From Candidatus Colicola coprequi (GTDB lineage Bacteria > Bacteroidota > Bacteroidia > Bacteroidales > Paludibacteraceae), in assembly GCA_018065765.1 (NCBI GenBank), contig JAGHSR010000080.1:1-12434 (forward strand): a stretch of DNA of 12,434 bases. Direction: 5' to 3'. Of this stretch, positions 1 through 7,595 are shown one piece after another (positions within the stretch are counted from its first letter, which is position 1; the number at the start of each line of letters is the position of its first letter). The notes under the pieces are model-generated. The model saw nothing but the letters and a program-made list of their open reading frames with translations, was not told where the DNA came from and did no database searches. The position numbers and the translations under genes were made by a program.

Positions 1-10
1 ATTATTTTTT

Positions 11-42
11 TTTGTGCATGTCCCTGTTTTTTTGTACCTTTG
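11..42 (+). promoter_or_regulatory. Bacteroidota-type sigma promoter of prfB
   Basis: TTTG at 11-14 and TACCTTTG at 35-42 are separated by 20 bases. This matches the -33 (TTTG) and -7 (TAnnTTTG) elements of the primary sigma factor in Bacteroides and relatives. Transcription would start around position 47-52, leaving a leader of about 40 bases before the prfB start at 92. It probably drives prfB and holA, and possibly the genes beyond. Both elements match fully; transcription itself is inferred. Confidence 0.7.
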
Positions 43-91
43 CACGCTAATAGCGCAATTTGAATACAGAAACGAAAATAGCCCTACTAAT

Positions 92-1198
92 ATGATTACT
101 ATCGAACAACTCAAGGACATACAACTTCGTGCAGACAAACTCAAACAGTATCTCGCCATTGACGAAAAACGCATTCAGCTCGAGGAGGAGGAATTGCATA
201 CCCAAGCCCCGGGATTTTGGGATGACGCCAAAGCCGCTGAGGTGCAAATGCGCAAAGTCAGGTCCATCAAACGTTGGATCGAGGGCTACGAGGGCGTACG
301 AGCTGCTACCGAAGAACTTGCTTTGGCGTTTGATTTCTTCAGGGACGAACTGGTGACGGAACAGGAAGTGGATGACGCTTACCAAAAAGCACTACGCGAG
401 GTAGAAGACTTGGAAATGAAAAATATGCTTTCGCATGAGGAGGACCAAATGCCTGCTGTGCTCAAGATTGTTTCCGGTGCCGGTGGTACCGAAGCGCAGG
501 ATTGGGCAGAACAATTGATGCGCATGTACCAACGCTACTGCGAAAAACATGATTACAAAGTTACCATCAGCAATTTTCAAGAGGGCGATGAAGCCGGTAT
601 CAAAACCGTCACGTTCAATATCGAAGGAGACATGGCATACGGCTATCTCAAGAGTGAGAATGGGGTGCATCGCCTCGTGCGCGTGAGCCCGTATAACGCG
701 CAGGGCAAACGAATGACCAGTTTTGCCAGTGTGTTCGTAGTGCCACTCATTGACGATTCTATCGAGATAGAAGTCAACCCCGCCGGACTCAGTTGGGACA
801 CCTTCCGCAGTTCCGGTGCCGGTGGACAGAATGTGAACAAGGTCGAGTCCGGTGTGCGACTACACTACAAGTTTATCAACTGCCTCACAGGACAACCTGA
901 CGAGATTGTTATCGAGAATACCGAGACACGCGACCAACCTAAAAACAGAGAAAACGCCCTGCGTCATCTGCGCTCGCAACTCTACGAATTGGAACTCGAA
1001 AAACGTCGTCAGGCACAAGCCAAAGTGGAAGCAGGTAAGAAAAAAATCGAGTGGGGAAGTCAGATCCGCAGTTATGTATTTGATGACCGCCGCGTCAAAG
1101 ACCATAGAACCAATTACCAAACCAGCAATGTGAACGCTGTCATGGATGGCGACATCGATGCGTTTATCAAGGCATATCTGATGGAGTTCCCGGACTAA
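92..1198 (+). CDS. prfB: Peptide chain release factor 2 (RF2)
   Basis: RF2 recognises UGA and UAA stop codons in the ribosome and triggers release of the finished peptide. The protein is 368 residues, normal for the family. The catalytic GGQ lies at residues 244-246, within the context SGAGGQNVNK. The stop-codon-reading tripeptide, SPF in Escherichia coli RF2, is SPY here (199-201). The C-terminal WGSQIRSYVFDD block is conserved. The reading frame is open upstream to position 14, but that stretch overlaps the promoter and resembles no RF2, so the ATG at 92 is chosen. In many bacteria prfB needs a +1 frameshift at a CUU-UGA site near codon 25. Here the matching place reads TAT-CTC-GCC (149-157), with no stop and no shift. 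The stop overlaps the holA start by one base (TAATG). Identity is near certain. Confidence 0.97.
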   Translation: MITIEQLKDIQLRADKLKQYLAIDEKRIQLEEEELHTQAPGFWDDAKAAEVQMRKVRSIKRWIEGYEGVRAATEELALAFDFFRDELVTEQEVDDAYQKALREVEDLEMKNMLSHEEDQMPAVLKIVSGAGGTEAQDWAEQLMRMYQRYCEKHDYKVTISNFQEGDEAGIKTVTFNIEGDMAYGYLKSENGVHRLVRVSPYNAQGKRMTSFASVFVVPLIDDSIEIEVNPAGLSWDTFRSSGAGGQNVNKVESGVRLHYKFINCLTGQPDEIVIENTETRDQPKNRENALRHLRSQLYELELEKRRQAQAKVEAGKKKIEWGSQIRSYVFDDRRVKDHRTNYQTSNVNAVMDGDIDAFIKAYLMEFPD

Positions 1199-2217
1199 TG
1201 CAAACCTACGAACAAATACTCAAAAACCTCAAATCAGGTCAATGGGCACCGGTCTATTTCTTGTCCGGTGAGGAAACCTATTACACCGATTTGGTGTCTG
1301 ACTACATCGAAAACAATGTGTTGGACGAGATGGCGCGTGAGTTTGACCAAATGGTAGTCTATGGCAAAGATTTGGCAGGAGGGGACATCAGCCCTGTCAT
1401 CGGTGCTGCTCGCAGTTTTCCTATGATGGGCGAACGCAAAGTGATTGTTGTCAAGGAAGCGCAAACCATCACCAAGTGGGAACCGCTGGCTATGTATCTT
1501 GACAATCCACAACCGACTACACTGTTGTGTTTCTGCTACAAGTACAAGAAAGTGGATCAGCGACTTGCGCTGTTCAAGAATCTGGAGAAGAAAGGCGGCG
1601 TCCTAATGCAGTACGACAAACTGCGCGACTACCAAATGGTCAAGTGGATTAACGACTATATTGCTAATCAGAATATCGCCGTTGACCCTCGTGTCCCGCA
1701 ACTACTGGCTGATTACATAGGCAACGACCTCAGCCTAATCGCCACCTCACTGAGCAAACTGCTTGATGGCCGTCCCGAAGGACAGACTAAGATTGATCTT
1801 GCACTCGTTGAGCGAAACATCGGTATCAGCAAGGATTTCAATAATTTTGAACTCCAATCGGCGCTCATCAAGGGGGATGTGGTCAAGGCAAACCGCATAA
1901 CGCAGTATTTCGCAGCCAATCCTAAGTCGCATGATATGATCAAGGAGTTAGCCATCTTGTTCTCTTTCTTCGCCAACCTCATGCTTTTTCATTACCTGCC
2001 GGACAAACAAAACGACCAGGCTGTCGCATCTGCCCTGCATATCAACCCCTATGCTGTGCGGGATTATCGCGAAGCTGCCAAACGTTTTTCGGCAGGAAAG
2101 ACATTCCGCATAATCGGTTATTGCCGAGAAACCGACGCCCGAATCAAGGGTATGAACAATGTGTCAGCCAAAGATGCAGACCTGTGGAAGGAACTCATCT
2201 ACAAAATACTTCATTAA
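1198..2217 (+). CDS. holA: DNA polymerase III, delta subunit
   Basis: This is the clamp-loader subunit that opens the beta sliding clamp during chromosome replication. The 339-residue length fits HolA. The N-terminus has the typical PVYFLSGEE (about residues 18-26), a degenerate P-loop-like region of the AAA+ fold. It is followed by RSFPMMGERKVIVV (about 73-86), a pattern common in HolA proteins. The C-terminal part is the helical collar domain, ending with a KGMNNVSAKDADLW-type segment. The start ATG at 1198 overlaps the prfB stop (TAATG), so translation is probably coupled. HolA sequences diverge strongly, so the call rests mainly on the N-terminal pattern, the length and the overall layout. 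I see no truncation or frameshift. Confidence 0.92.
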   Translation: MQTYEQILKNLKSGQWAPVYFLSGEETYYTDLVSDYIENNVLDEMAREFDQMVVYGKDLAGGDISPVIGAARSFPMMGERKVIVVKEAQTITKWEPLAMYLDNPQPTTLLCFCYKYKKVDQRLALFKNLEKKGGVLMQYDKLRDYQMVKWINDYIANQNIAVDPRVPQLLADYIGNDLSLIATSLSKLLDGRPEGQTKIDLALVERNIGISKDFNNFELQSALIKGDVVKANRITQYFAANPKSHDMIKELAILFSFFANLMLFHYLPDKQNDQAVASALHINPYAVRDYREAAKRFSAGKTFRIIGYCRETDARIKGMNNVSAKDADLWKELIYKILH

Positions 2218-2218
2218 T

Positions 2219-2238
2219 GGGGCATTTATAGAAGCCCC
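2219..2238 (+). other. Short GC hairpin after holA
   Basis: GGGGC (2219-2223) pairs with GCCCC (2234-2238) around a 10-base loop, right after the holA stop. No T-run follows (next is CTTATCC), so it is a poor intrinsic terminator. It may be an mRNA 3' end or processing structure. GGGG could instead pair with the C-run at 2271-2275 inside the element upstream of metK, which would give two competing folds. Confidence 0.4.
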
Positions 2239-2243
2239 CTTAT

Positions 2244-2296
2244 CCGGAGGACAGATTTATCTACTTGCAACCCCCGCTTAACAACTAAATGCTAAA
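2244..2296 (+). promoter_or_regulatory. Candidate SAM-II-like riboswitch upstream of metK
   Basis: In order, the leader shows GATTTA (2254-2259), CTTGCA (2264-2269), CC/CG (2271-2276), TTAAC-AA (2278-2284) and GCTAAA (2291-2296). These are the conserved blocks of the SAM-II (and related SAM-V) aptamer as I remember it, in the right order. A P1-like stem is possible between CGGAGG (2245-2250) and CCCCCG (2271-2276), with one A-C mismatch. The pseudoknot would pair the GC of TTGC (2267-2268) with the GC of GCTAAA (2291-2292). GCTAAA ends on the base before the metK ATG, so a ligand-bound fold would hide the start codon. Weak points are two or so extra bases next to P1, a joining loop about three bases longer than usual, and the mismatch. 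The downstream gene makes SAM, which fits feedback control. Confidence 0.5.
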
Positions 2297-3520
2297 ATGA
2301 ACAAACATTATTTTTTCACTTCAGAGAGTGTCAGTGAAGGACACCCTGACAAGGTCGCCGATCAAATCAGCGACGCTGTATTAGACAATTTTTTGGCACA
2401 AGACCCCAAGAGCCGCGTGGCGTGCGAGACACTGGTGACAACCGGACAGGTTGTCATTGCAGGAGAAGTGACCAGTACCGGTTTTGTGGATGTGCAGCGC
2501 GTAGCGCGCGAAACAATTTCGCATATCGGTTACACCAAATCGGAATACAAATTTGAAGCCGAGAGTTGCGGTGTCTTGACTGCCCTGCACGAGCAGTCGC
2601 GCGATATAGCAATGGGCGTTGATCAGGATGGTGCCGGCGATCAAGGTATGATGTTTGGCTATGCCACCAACGAGACCGACAACTATATGCCACTGACGCT
2701 CGACATGGCACACACCTTAGTTTATACGCTCGCGCGCATACGTAAGGACGGCAAACAGATGACCTACCTGCGTCCCGATGCCAAGTCACAAGTCACCATC
2801 GAATATGACGAAGACGGTACACCCCTACGCATTGATACCATCGTGGTATCTACCCAGCACGATCCCAATGTATCACAATCACAAATAGCCGAAGATATTC
2901 GTCATATCTTGCTTCCCGAAGTGGCACGACGCGACAAACGCTACCAGAAACTTCTTCAGGGTGATTTTCGCTTGCTCGTCAATCCAACCGGCAATTTTGT
3001 GATAGGAGGACCTCACGGCGATACAGGTCTCACAGGACGTAAGATTATCGTGGATACTTATGGCGGACGCGGAGCCCATGGCGGTGGTGCTTTTTCTGGC
3101 AAAGACCCATCCAAAGTGGACCGTTCGGCTGCTTATATGGCTCGATATATTGCCAAAAACATGGTAGCTGCCGGCTTGGCTAAAGACATGCTCGTACAAC
3201 TCAGTTATGCCATTGGTGTGGCTGAACCGGTTAGTATCTATGTTTCCGGAACGGGCTTGAAAGCTTCTCAAAACCAAGTGGTGGATTACATCCGAAGCCA
3301 TTTTGACCTGACACCCAAAGGCATTATTTCGACGCTCCATCTGCTCGAACCTATCTACGAAGAGACAGCACGCTATGGACACATGGGACGCAAAAATGAA
3401 ATAGTTACCAAATCGTTCATCGGGGAATATGGCGAGACCATTTCGCGCAATGTAGAACTGTTTACTTGGGAGAAACTCGACCGCGTGGATGATATCAAAC
3501 AAACTTTCAAACTGCAATAA
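2297..3520 (+). CDS. metK: S-adenosylmethionine synthase
   Basis: MetK joins methionine and ATP to make S-adenosylmethionine, the main methyl donor, releasing phosphate and diphosphate in the cytoplasm. The 407-residue protein has all three MetK signatures. GHPDKVADQISDAVLD starts at residue 15, with H16 and D18 as active-site residues. GAGDQG is at 112-117. The phosphate-binding GGGAFSGKD is at 262-270. The C-terminus (TFKLQ) is complete. The ATG at 2297 directly follows a SAM-II-like leader, suggesting feedback by the product. lspA follows two bases after the stop, so the two are cotranscribed. A 212-residue open frame on the other strand (2879-3517) is a shadow with no recognisable content. 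Identity is essentially certain. Confidence 0.98.
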   Translation: MNKHYFFTSESVSEGHPDKVADQISDAVLDNFLAQDPKSRVACETLVTTGQVVIAGEVTSTGFVDVQRVARETISHIGYTKSEYKFEAESCGVLTALHEQSRDIAMGVDQDGAGDQGMMFGYATNETDNYMPLTLDMAHTLVYTLARIRKDGKQMTYLRPDAKSQVTIEYDEDGTPLRIDTIVVSTQHDPNVSQSQIAEDIRHILLPEVARRDKRYQKLLQGDFRLLVNPTGNFVIGGPHGDTGLTGRKIIVDTYGGRGAHGGGAFSGKDPSKVDRSAAYMARYIAKNMVAAGLAKDMLVQLSYAIGVAEPVSIYVSGTGLKASQNQVVDYIRSHFDLTPKGIISTLHLLEPIYEETARYGHMGRKNEIVTKSFIGEYGETISRNVELFTWEKLDRVDDIKQTFKLQ

Positions 3521-3522
3521 TC

Positions 3523-4092
3523 ATGACTTTGGAAAAACGCCAATCCTATCTTTCGGCTGCCATCATCGTGCTGGCAGTCGCGCTGGATCAACTGTTCAAG
3601 TTGTACATTCGTACACATTATGCCTTGGGAGAGGTGCACGAAATAACCTCTTGGTTTATGCTATGTTTTGTAGAAAACGATGGCATGGCTTTTGGTATCG
3701 AGTGGTTTGACAAAATCTTCCTGACCATTTTCCGTATCTTGGCAGTAGGCGTTTTGGCATATTATATCCACCGTCTCATCTATCATACCCCGGACAAGGC
3801 TCCCGTGCGTACATCGTTCTTGGTCATGGTGTCGTTGATTGCTGCCGGAGCGTTAGGCAATATCGTGGATTGCGTTTTCTACGGTAAATGGTTCGGCTAC
3901 GCGTCTTGGTTCTATGGTCGTGTGGTGGACATGCTCTATTTCCCGCTGATAACCAATCAGGCGGGTGAATGTCTGTTTTTCCGTCCTGTCTTCAACTTGG
4001 CAGACTCGTGCATCACGGTGGCGGTGATTTGCATTATCATCTGGTTCCGTCGCGACTTGGACGAAAGCCTCAGTAAATCCAAACGAAACTAA
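3523..4092 (+). CDS. lspA: Lipoprotein signal peptidase (signal peptidase II)
   Basis: LspA is an inner-membrane aspartic protease that removes the signal peptide from lipid-modified prolipoproteins. The 189-residue protein has four hydrophobic segments, at about 8-26, 64-82, 97-115 and 157-175. Family motifs are DQ..K (22-26), ENDGMAFG (51-58), GNIVD (112-116) and FNLAD (157-161). D116 and D161 are the expected catalytic pair. The stretch between GRVVD (132-136) and FNLAD is longer than in E. coli, as I recall for Bacteroidota versions. The gene starts two bases after metK and is followed after eight bases by a lipoprotein gene, itself a likely substrate. Confidence 0.96.
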   Translation: MTLEKRQSYLSAAIIVLAVALDQLFKLYIRTHYALGEVHEITSWFMLCFVENDGMAFGIEWFDKIFLTIFRILAVGVLAYYIHRLIYHTPDKAPVRTSFLVMVSLIAAGALGNIVDCVFYGKWFGYASWFYGRVVDMLYFPLITNQAGECLFFRPVFNLADSCITVAVICIIIWFRRDLDESLSKSKRN

Positions 4093-4100
4093 TTTTCGCT

Positions 4101-4691
4101 ATGAAATCTTGGTCCTACCTTAGTGATACCTTAGTGATTCTCGCCATCTTGGCGTCCCTTACGGCTTGTCGTCCGGAAGGCATTCTTTCCCGTTCACAAT
4201 TGGAGGATGTCTTGGTGGATATCCACGCTGCTGAGGGAGTGCTGGAGGAGGCAGGTTTAGCATACGGCCACGACGAGGCGCAACGGGGGTACTACAAGGT
4301 CGTACTCCTCAAGCACAACATCACGCAGGAGCAGTTTGACTCAACATTGGTGTGGTACACGGCACGTCCACAAATCTTTGACAAGGTTTATCCCCGTGTG
4401 CAGAAACGTCTGGAGGAACGCTTGAATGCGTTCAACGAGGAATGTAATTTGCTCACGGAGCAAGAATTGCTCTTGCGCAAGTTGACGTCTGCAGAGGAGA
4501 AGCACGACTCCATGGTCGTGCACTTGCAGCAGTCCTTGCCTCAAGAGGCTATGTTATTGCCTAAGATAGAAAACCCCTTGCTTCGTCCGCTTCATCCGGA
4601 TACATGTCGTGTGGATACTACATCGAAGCAGGATACCATAACGGAGCAGTCGTTCTTTATTCGCTCATGCGTGCTACTTCGTTCTGAATAA
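4101..4691 (+). CDS. DUF4296-like lipoprotein
   Basis: This is a 196-residue predicted lipoprotein of unknown function. The N-terminal hydrophobic segment (about 9-20) is followed by a lipobox ending SLTAC, with the lipidated cysteine at residue 23. The mature part begins with an ILSRSQLEDVLVDIHAAEG-like helix, a pattern I associate with DUF4296, a Bacteroidota family often found next to lspA. The middle (about 100-150) is charged and helical, and the last 45 residues look disordered. It is the last gene of the + strand operon. Its 3' end overlaps the 3' end of the convergent tcdA by 35 bases (4657-4691). The family call rests on the N-terminal pattern plus context and is less sure than the lipoprotein call. 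Confidence 0.8.
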   Translation: MKSWSYLSDTLVILAILASLTACRPEGILSRSQLEDVLVDIHAAEGVLEEAGLAYGHDEAQRGYYKVVLLKHNITQEQFDSTLVWYTARPQIFDKVYPRVQKRLEERLNAFNEECNLLTEQELLLRKLTSAEEKHDSMVVHLQQSLPQEAMLLPKIENPLLRPLHPDTCRVDTTSKQDTITEQSFFIRSCVLLRSE

Positions 4692-5337
4692 GCAAGTTAG
4701 CGAGTTTCATACCAAACACACCTACGATAGGTGCTATGGTGCCTGCCTCGGCACTTATCTCAGGGGAATAGACACACCGGATTTTCTTAGCGGGAATCCG
4801 GTGCTCTTTTTTCATGCGATTTCGCAGAGCCCGCGCCAATGGGCAACCATGAACTTTCCGGAATTCGGCTATTTGTATCTGTTCGGTATCCAGTTTGCGC
4901 CCGGCTCCCATCGAGGAGAACACTGTGGCTTGCGTCAGACTCCCTTCGTACAGCAACCAGGCTTTGGCGTCCACGTCATCGATAGCGTCGATGATATAGT
5001 CGTAGTTGCCAATCCTCTCGCGCCACGCTTCACCGGGTACAACACGCTCGTCGATGGCAACGATATCCGCCTGCGGATGGATGTCCAGCAGCCGCTGACG
5101 CATCTCCTCCACTTTGCTTCGTCCGACATTGGCTTCCGTAGCCACTATCTGACGGTTGATATTCGAGGTGCTGACCGTATCAAAATCTACGATGGTCAAG
5201 TGCTGAATGCCACTTCTGATTAGGGCTTCAGCGCACCAACCACCTACACCGCCTACACCGACAAGGAGCACACGCACCTGACCTAAGCGGCGAACAACGG
5301 CTTCCCCTAATAGTTGTGTGGTGCGCGATTGATCCAT
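4657..5337 (-). CDS. tcdA: tRNA threonylcarbamoyladenosine dehydratase (TcdA/CsdL family)
   Basis: TcdA is an E1-like, ATP-dependent enzyme that converts t6A at position 37 of ANN-decoding tRNAs to its cyclic form (ct6A). The 226-residue protein has the nucleotide-binding GVGGVG (27-32), the acidic D51 and D53, and NINRQ (59-63). It also carries the PLARALRNRMKK segment (about 166-177) and CVYSPE (about 188-193), typical of TcdA rather than of ThiF or MoeB. It is the last gene of the - strand operon, 25 bases after the CapA gene. Its 3' end overlaps the convergent lipoprotein gene by 35 bases and also contains that operon's terminator. No terminator of its own is evident. Confidence 0.92.
   Translation of the reverse strand: MDQSRTTQLLGEAVVRRLGQVRVLLVGVGGVGGWCAEALIRSGIQHLTIVDFDTVSTSNINRQIVATEANVGRSKVEEMRQRLLDIHPQADIVAIDERVVPGEAWRERIGNYDYIIDAIDDVDAKAWLLYEGSLTQATVFSSMGAGRKLDTEQIQIAEFRKVHGCPLARALRNRMKKEHRIPAKKIRCVYSPEISAEAGTIAPIVGVFGMKLANLLIQNEVARMSE
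4775..4812 (+). terminator. Intrinsic terminator of the + strand operon, inside tcdA
   Basis: CACCGGATT (4775-4783) and AATCCGGTG (4795-4803) form a perfect 9-base-pair stem with an 11-base loop. CTCTTTTTT (4804-4812) follows on the + strand. This is a classic Rho-independent terminator for the prfB-to-DUF4296 transcript, 84 bases past the last stop codon. It lies wholly within the coding sequence of tcdA, which reads the other way, so the + transcript ends antisense to tcdA. Confidence 0.75.
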
Positions 5338-5362
5338 GCTAAAGAGAACGTGATAGGTACGA

Positions 5363-6466
5363 TTAGTAAACGGTTAACGGCTCACCCATTCGTTTGTGGG
5401 AATTGCTGTCAAACAAGATTAAGTCCTTGCGCAGGCTGTCACTCTCGATTTGATAGGGGAGTTTGCCGCCCAGATAGTCCTGTGTGGGCAGACAGAAGTA
5501 GTTGCGTTCACTGCCCCAATCACCCTTGTGAACATAAACGGGCAGATAATTGATGTAGTGAATCTTTTTGCTCTTCTTGTCAATATCCACCGTGACCATC
5601 AGTCCGCCATTGCAGTTTAGACGCCGTTGGTTGCTAATCAAGTTCCCCAGCGAATAAACGACAGGCACCAGTCGTCCATCTTTGGCTGTCAGCACTTCTT
5701 GGTCTTGCACCACATGAGGGTGCCCGCCGATGATCAGGTCGAAGCCTAAATCGGCAAGCCATTGGGCAATACCCTTTTGCAGCGGGTTGTGGTACAGTTG
5801 ATACTCATCTCCCCAGTGAATACTGATTATCCGTAAATCAATGGTCGTATCCTGCAAACTGGCTTGCATATCCAGCAGCAACTCTTCGGTCTCGATGTAA
5901 TTAACGTAGGTGGGAGGAACCGGCAGAATCTGGTTGGTACCGTACGTGCAGTTGAAAAACGCAATCTTCATATCGTTGATGTACCATATCTGCGGATATT
6001 CTTTGTTTCGTTGTATTGTGTCCAACCATGCTCCTGTATGGGGACGGTCTCCCAAGCGTTTCAAAGTGCGTTTGAATCCTTTACGCCCGCTGTCCATCAC
6101 GTGGTTATTGGCAAGGGTGAACACCTGAAAACCTGCATCGGATAGGGCTTCGAGGTATGAGTCCGGAGTGCGAAAACGCGGATAACCGGCGTACTTCCTG
6201 CCGGGTAAAGTCGTTTCCAAATTGACGATGTTGATATCTGCATCCGCCAGGTATGGACGTATGTAACGGAAATTGGGTTCGTAAATATACTGTTTGCTCT
6301 TTGCATCGTATGCCCACTTCAATTGGACATCGTGTTGCATGGCATCACCGGCAAAGAGGAGACGAACATAGGGCTTAGTAGCATCTTTTTGTGGGAAAGT
6401 GTACGCTTTAGGTGCTGAGAATGCAACTGTGCTGACAAGAAATAACAAATAGGTGATTCGTTTCAT
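5363..6466 (-). CDS. CapA-family metallophosphatase-like secreted protein
   Basis: This belongs to the CapA (PgsA) family, named from poly-gamma-glutamate capsule synthesis but of unclear role in most bacteria. The 367-residue protein starts with a signal peptide: a hydrophobic core at about 5-17, likely cut near SAPKA. It acts outside the cytoplasm. Metallophosphoesterase-like motifs appear in order: FAGDAM (38-43), NLETTL (82-87), ANNHVMDSG (119-127), HWGDEY (217-222), GGHPHVVQ (247-254) and YSLGN (271-275). Other genes of polyglutamate synthesis (capB, capC) are absent, so a capsule role is not supported here. It starts five bases after lpxB ends, so it belongs to the envelope operon. Confidence 0.88.
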   Translation of the reverse strand: MKRITYLLFLVSTVAFSAPKAYTFPQKDATKPYVRLLFAGDAMQHDVQLKWAYDAKSKQYIYEPNFRYIRPYLADADINIVNLETTLPGRKYAGYPRFRTPDSYLEALSDAGFQVFTLANNHVMDSGRKGFKRTLKRLGDRPHTGAWLDTIQRNKEYPQIWYINDMKIAFFNCTYGTNQILPVPPTYVNYIETEELLLDMQASLQDTTIDLRIISIHWGDEYQLYHNPLQKGIAQWLADLGFDLIIGGHPHVVQDQEVLTAKDGRLVPVVYSLGNLISNQRRLNCNGGLMVTVDIDKKSKKIHYINYLPVYVHKGDWGSERNYFCLPTQDYLGGKLPYQIESDSLRKDLILFDSNSHKRMGEPLTVY

Positions 6467-6471
6467 AGTAG

Positions 6472-7590
6472 TTATTTTTTTAGTTTATAAATTTGCTCTG
6501 CAGCGGACATGGCGGCTGATTGGGTGCCGAGTGCTTTCCGTATCTCGTTATAGCCGGACAGCATCTTTTTTTGGTATGCTTCGTCATGAATGAGGCGGTT
6601 CAGTTCCGCGCGAATGTTCTTGCGAGTGAAACGCCAAGCGATGAGTTCTTCTATGACAACGCGACCGGCAATGATGTTGACCAGTGTGAATTGGGATATG
6701 CGGAACAAGAAGGGTCTAAGCCATCCCAACCACTTGCTGGCAGCAAAATAATAAACGGCTGTCTGCGGGCATCCTATCAGAGCTGTTTCCAGAGTGGCTG
6801 TTCCCGAATTGACAACGGCTACTGCCGCTTCATGGAGCAGAGGGTAGGTATCGCGAGTGAGTGTCTCTGCCTGCAAGAACGGCCGGTAAAAATCATCTTC
6901 TATCCCGGGAGCGGCTGTCACTACAATCTCGTATCGTTGTCCCTTTTGTGCTTCCTCACGAACAACATCGCGGGCTGCATCCAGCATAGTGGGCAGGCAG
7001 TGGCTTATCTCGCCGCGTCGTGAACCCGGCAACAAGGCTATCTTGTTCGTCCTCGCTATGTCGGGAGCCGATGTGAGGTAGGACTGCACAAACTCCATAG
7101 TCGGATTGCCAACGTAGGTGCATCGATATCCGTACCGCCCATAGAAGTCCGGCTCGAACGGCAAAATGCCAAATACCTCATCGCATAAACGGGCTATTTT
7201 GTGAATCCGCCAACGCTTCCATGCCCACACTTTGGGGGGTATGTAGTACACGATTTTGGTGTTCGGCAGGTGCTGACGGCAATAGGACGCTATCTTAAGG
7301 TTGAAACTTGGATAGTCTATTAGCACCAAGATGTCCGGTTGCTCGCGTATGAGTGCCTCATGGGCTATGCGGAAGTTGTCGCGAACCTTGTCAAGGTTGC
7401 TGAGGACCGCGATAACCCCCATGTATGCCATGTTTCGATAGTCTTGAAACAGGTTGCACCCTGCCTCACGCATCTTGTCACCTCCCATTCCGACGAACAC
7501 AGCCTCCGGGTCACACTTGTGTAGTGCACCCATCAGATTACTGGCGTGTAAGTCGCCGGAGGCTTCACCGGAAATCAAGAAGTACTTCAT
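6472..7590 (-). CDS. lpxB: Lipid-A-disaccharide synthase
   Basis: LpxB (glycosyltransferase family 19) joins UDP-diacylglucosamine and lipid X into the beta-1,6 lipid A disaccharide at the inner face of the inner membrane. The 372-residue length is normal. Visible motifs are SGEASGDLHA (7-16), IDYPSFN (91-97), PPKVWAWKRWRIHKI (118-132), LLPGSRRGEI (186-195) and NSGTATLETAL (261-271), the last forming part of the UDP-sugar site. The gene lies between a small membrane protein gene and the CapA gene, with five-base gaps on each side. Upstream glmM supplies glucosamine-1-phosphate for the same pathway. Confidence 0.96.
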   Translation of the reverse strand: MKYFLISGEASGDLHASNLMGALHKCDPEAVFVGMGGDKMREAGCNLFQDYRNMAYMGVIAVLSNLDKVRDNFRIAHEALIREQPDILVLIDYPSFNLKIASYCRQHLPNTKIVYYIPPKVWAWKRWRIHKIARLCDEVFGILPFEPDFYGRYGYRCTYVGNPTMEFVQSYLTSAPDIARTNKIALLPGSRRGEISHCLPTMLDAARDVVREEAQKGQRYEIVVTAAPGIEDDFYRPFLQAETLTRDTYPLLHEAAVAVVNSGTATLETALIGCPQTAVYYFAASKWLGWLRPFLFRISQFTLVNIIAGRVVIEELIAWRFTRKNIRAELNRLIHDEAYQKKMLSGYNEIRKALGTQSAAMSAAEQIYKLKK

Positions 7591-7595
7591 TGGCG

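Noticed and set aside
14..91. Upstream extension of prfB from an earlier ATG
   Set aside because: It would start inside the promoter, and its 26 residues resemble no RF2. The ATG at 92 matches the family start.
2219..2238. Intrinsic terminator after holA
   Set aside because: The stem is only five base pairs and no T-run follows.
2262..2268. Promoter -7 box (TACTTGC) upstream of metK
   Set aside because: It lacks one base of TAnnTTTG, and no TTTG lies at the right distance upstream. The same bases fit better as the CTTGCA block of the riboswitch candidate.
2879..3517. 212-codon open frame on the - strand inside metK
   Set aside because: It lies wholly opposite a certain gene, has no recognisable motif and no start context. 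It is a shadow of metK codon use.
4550..4656. Terminator for the - strand operon beyond tcdA
   Set aside because: Only weak stems (such as TCCG/CGGA) and no convincing T-run on the - strand were found.
5363..6466. Poly-gamma-glutamate capsule locus
   Set aside because: Only the CapA-family gene is present. No capB or capC ligase genes are in the window, and the family is common outside capsule loci.
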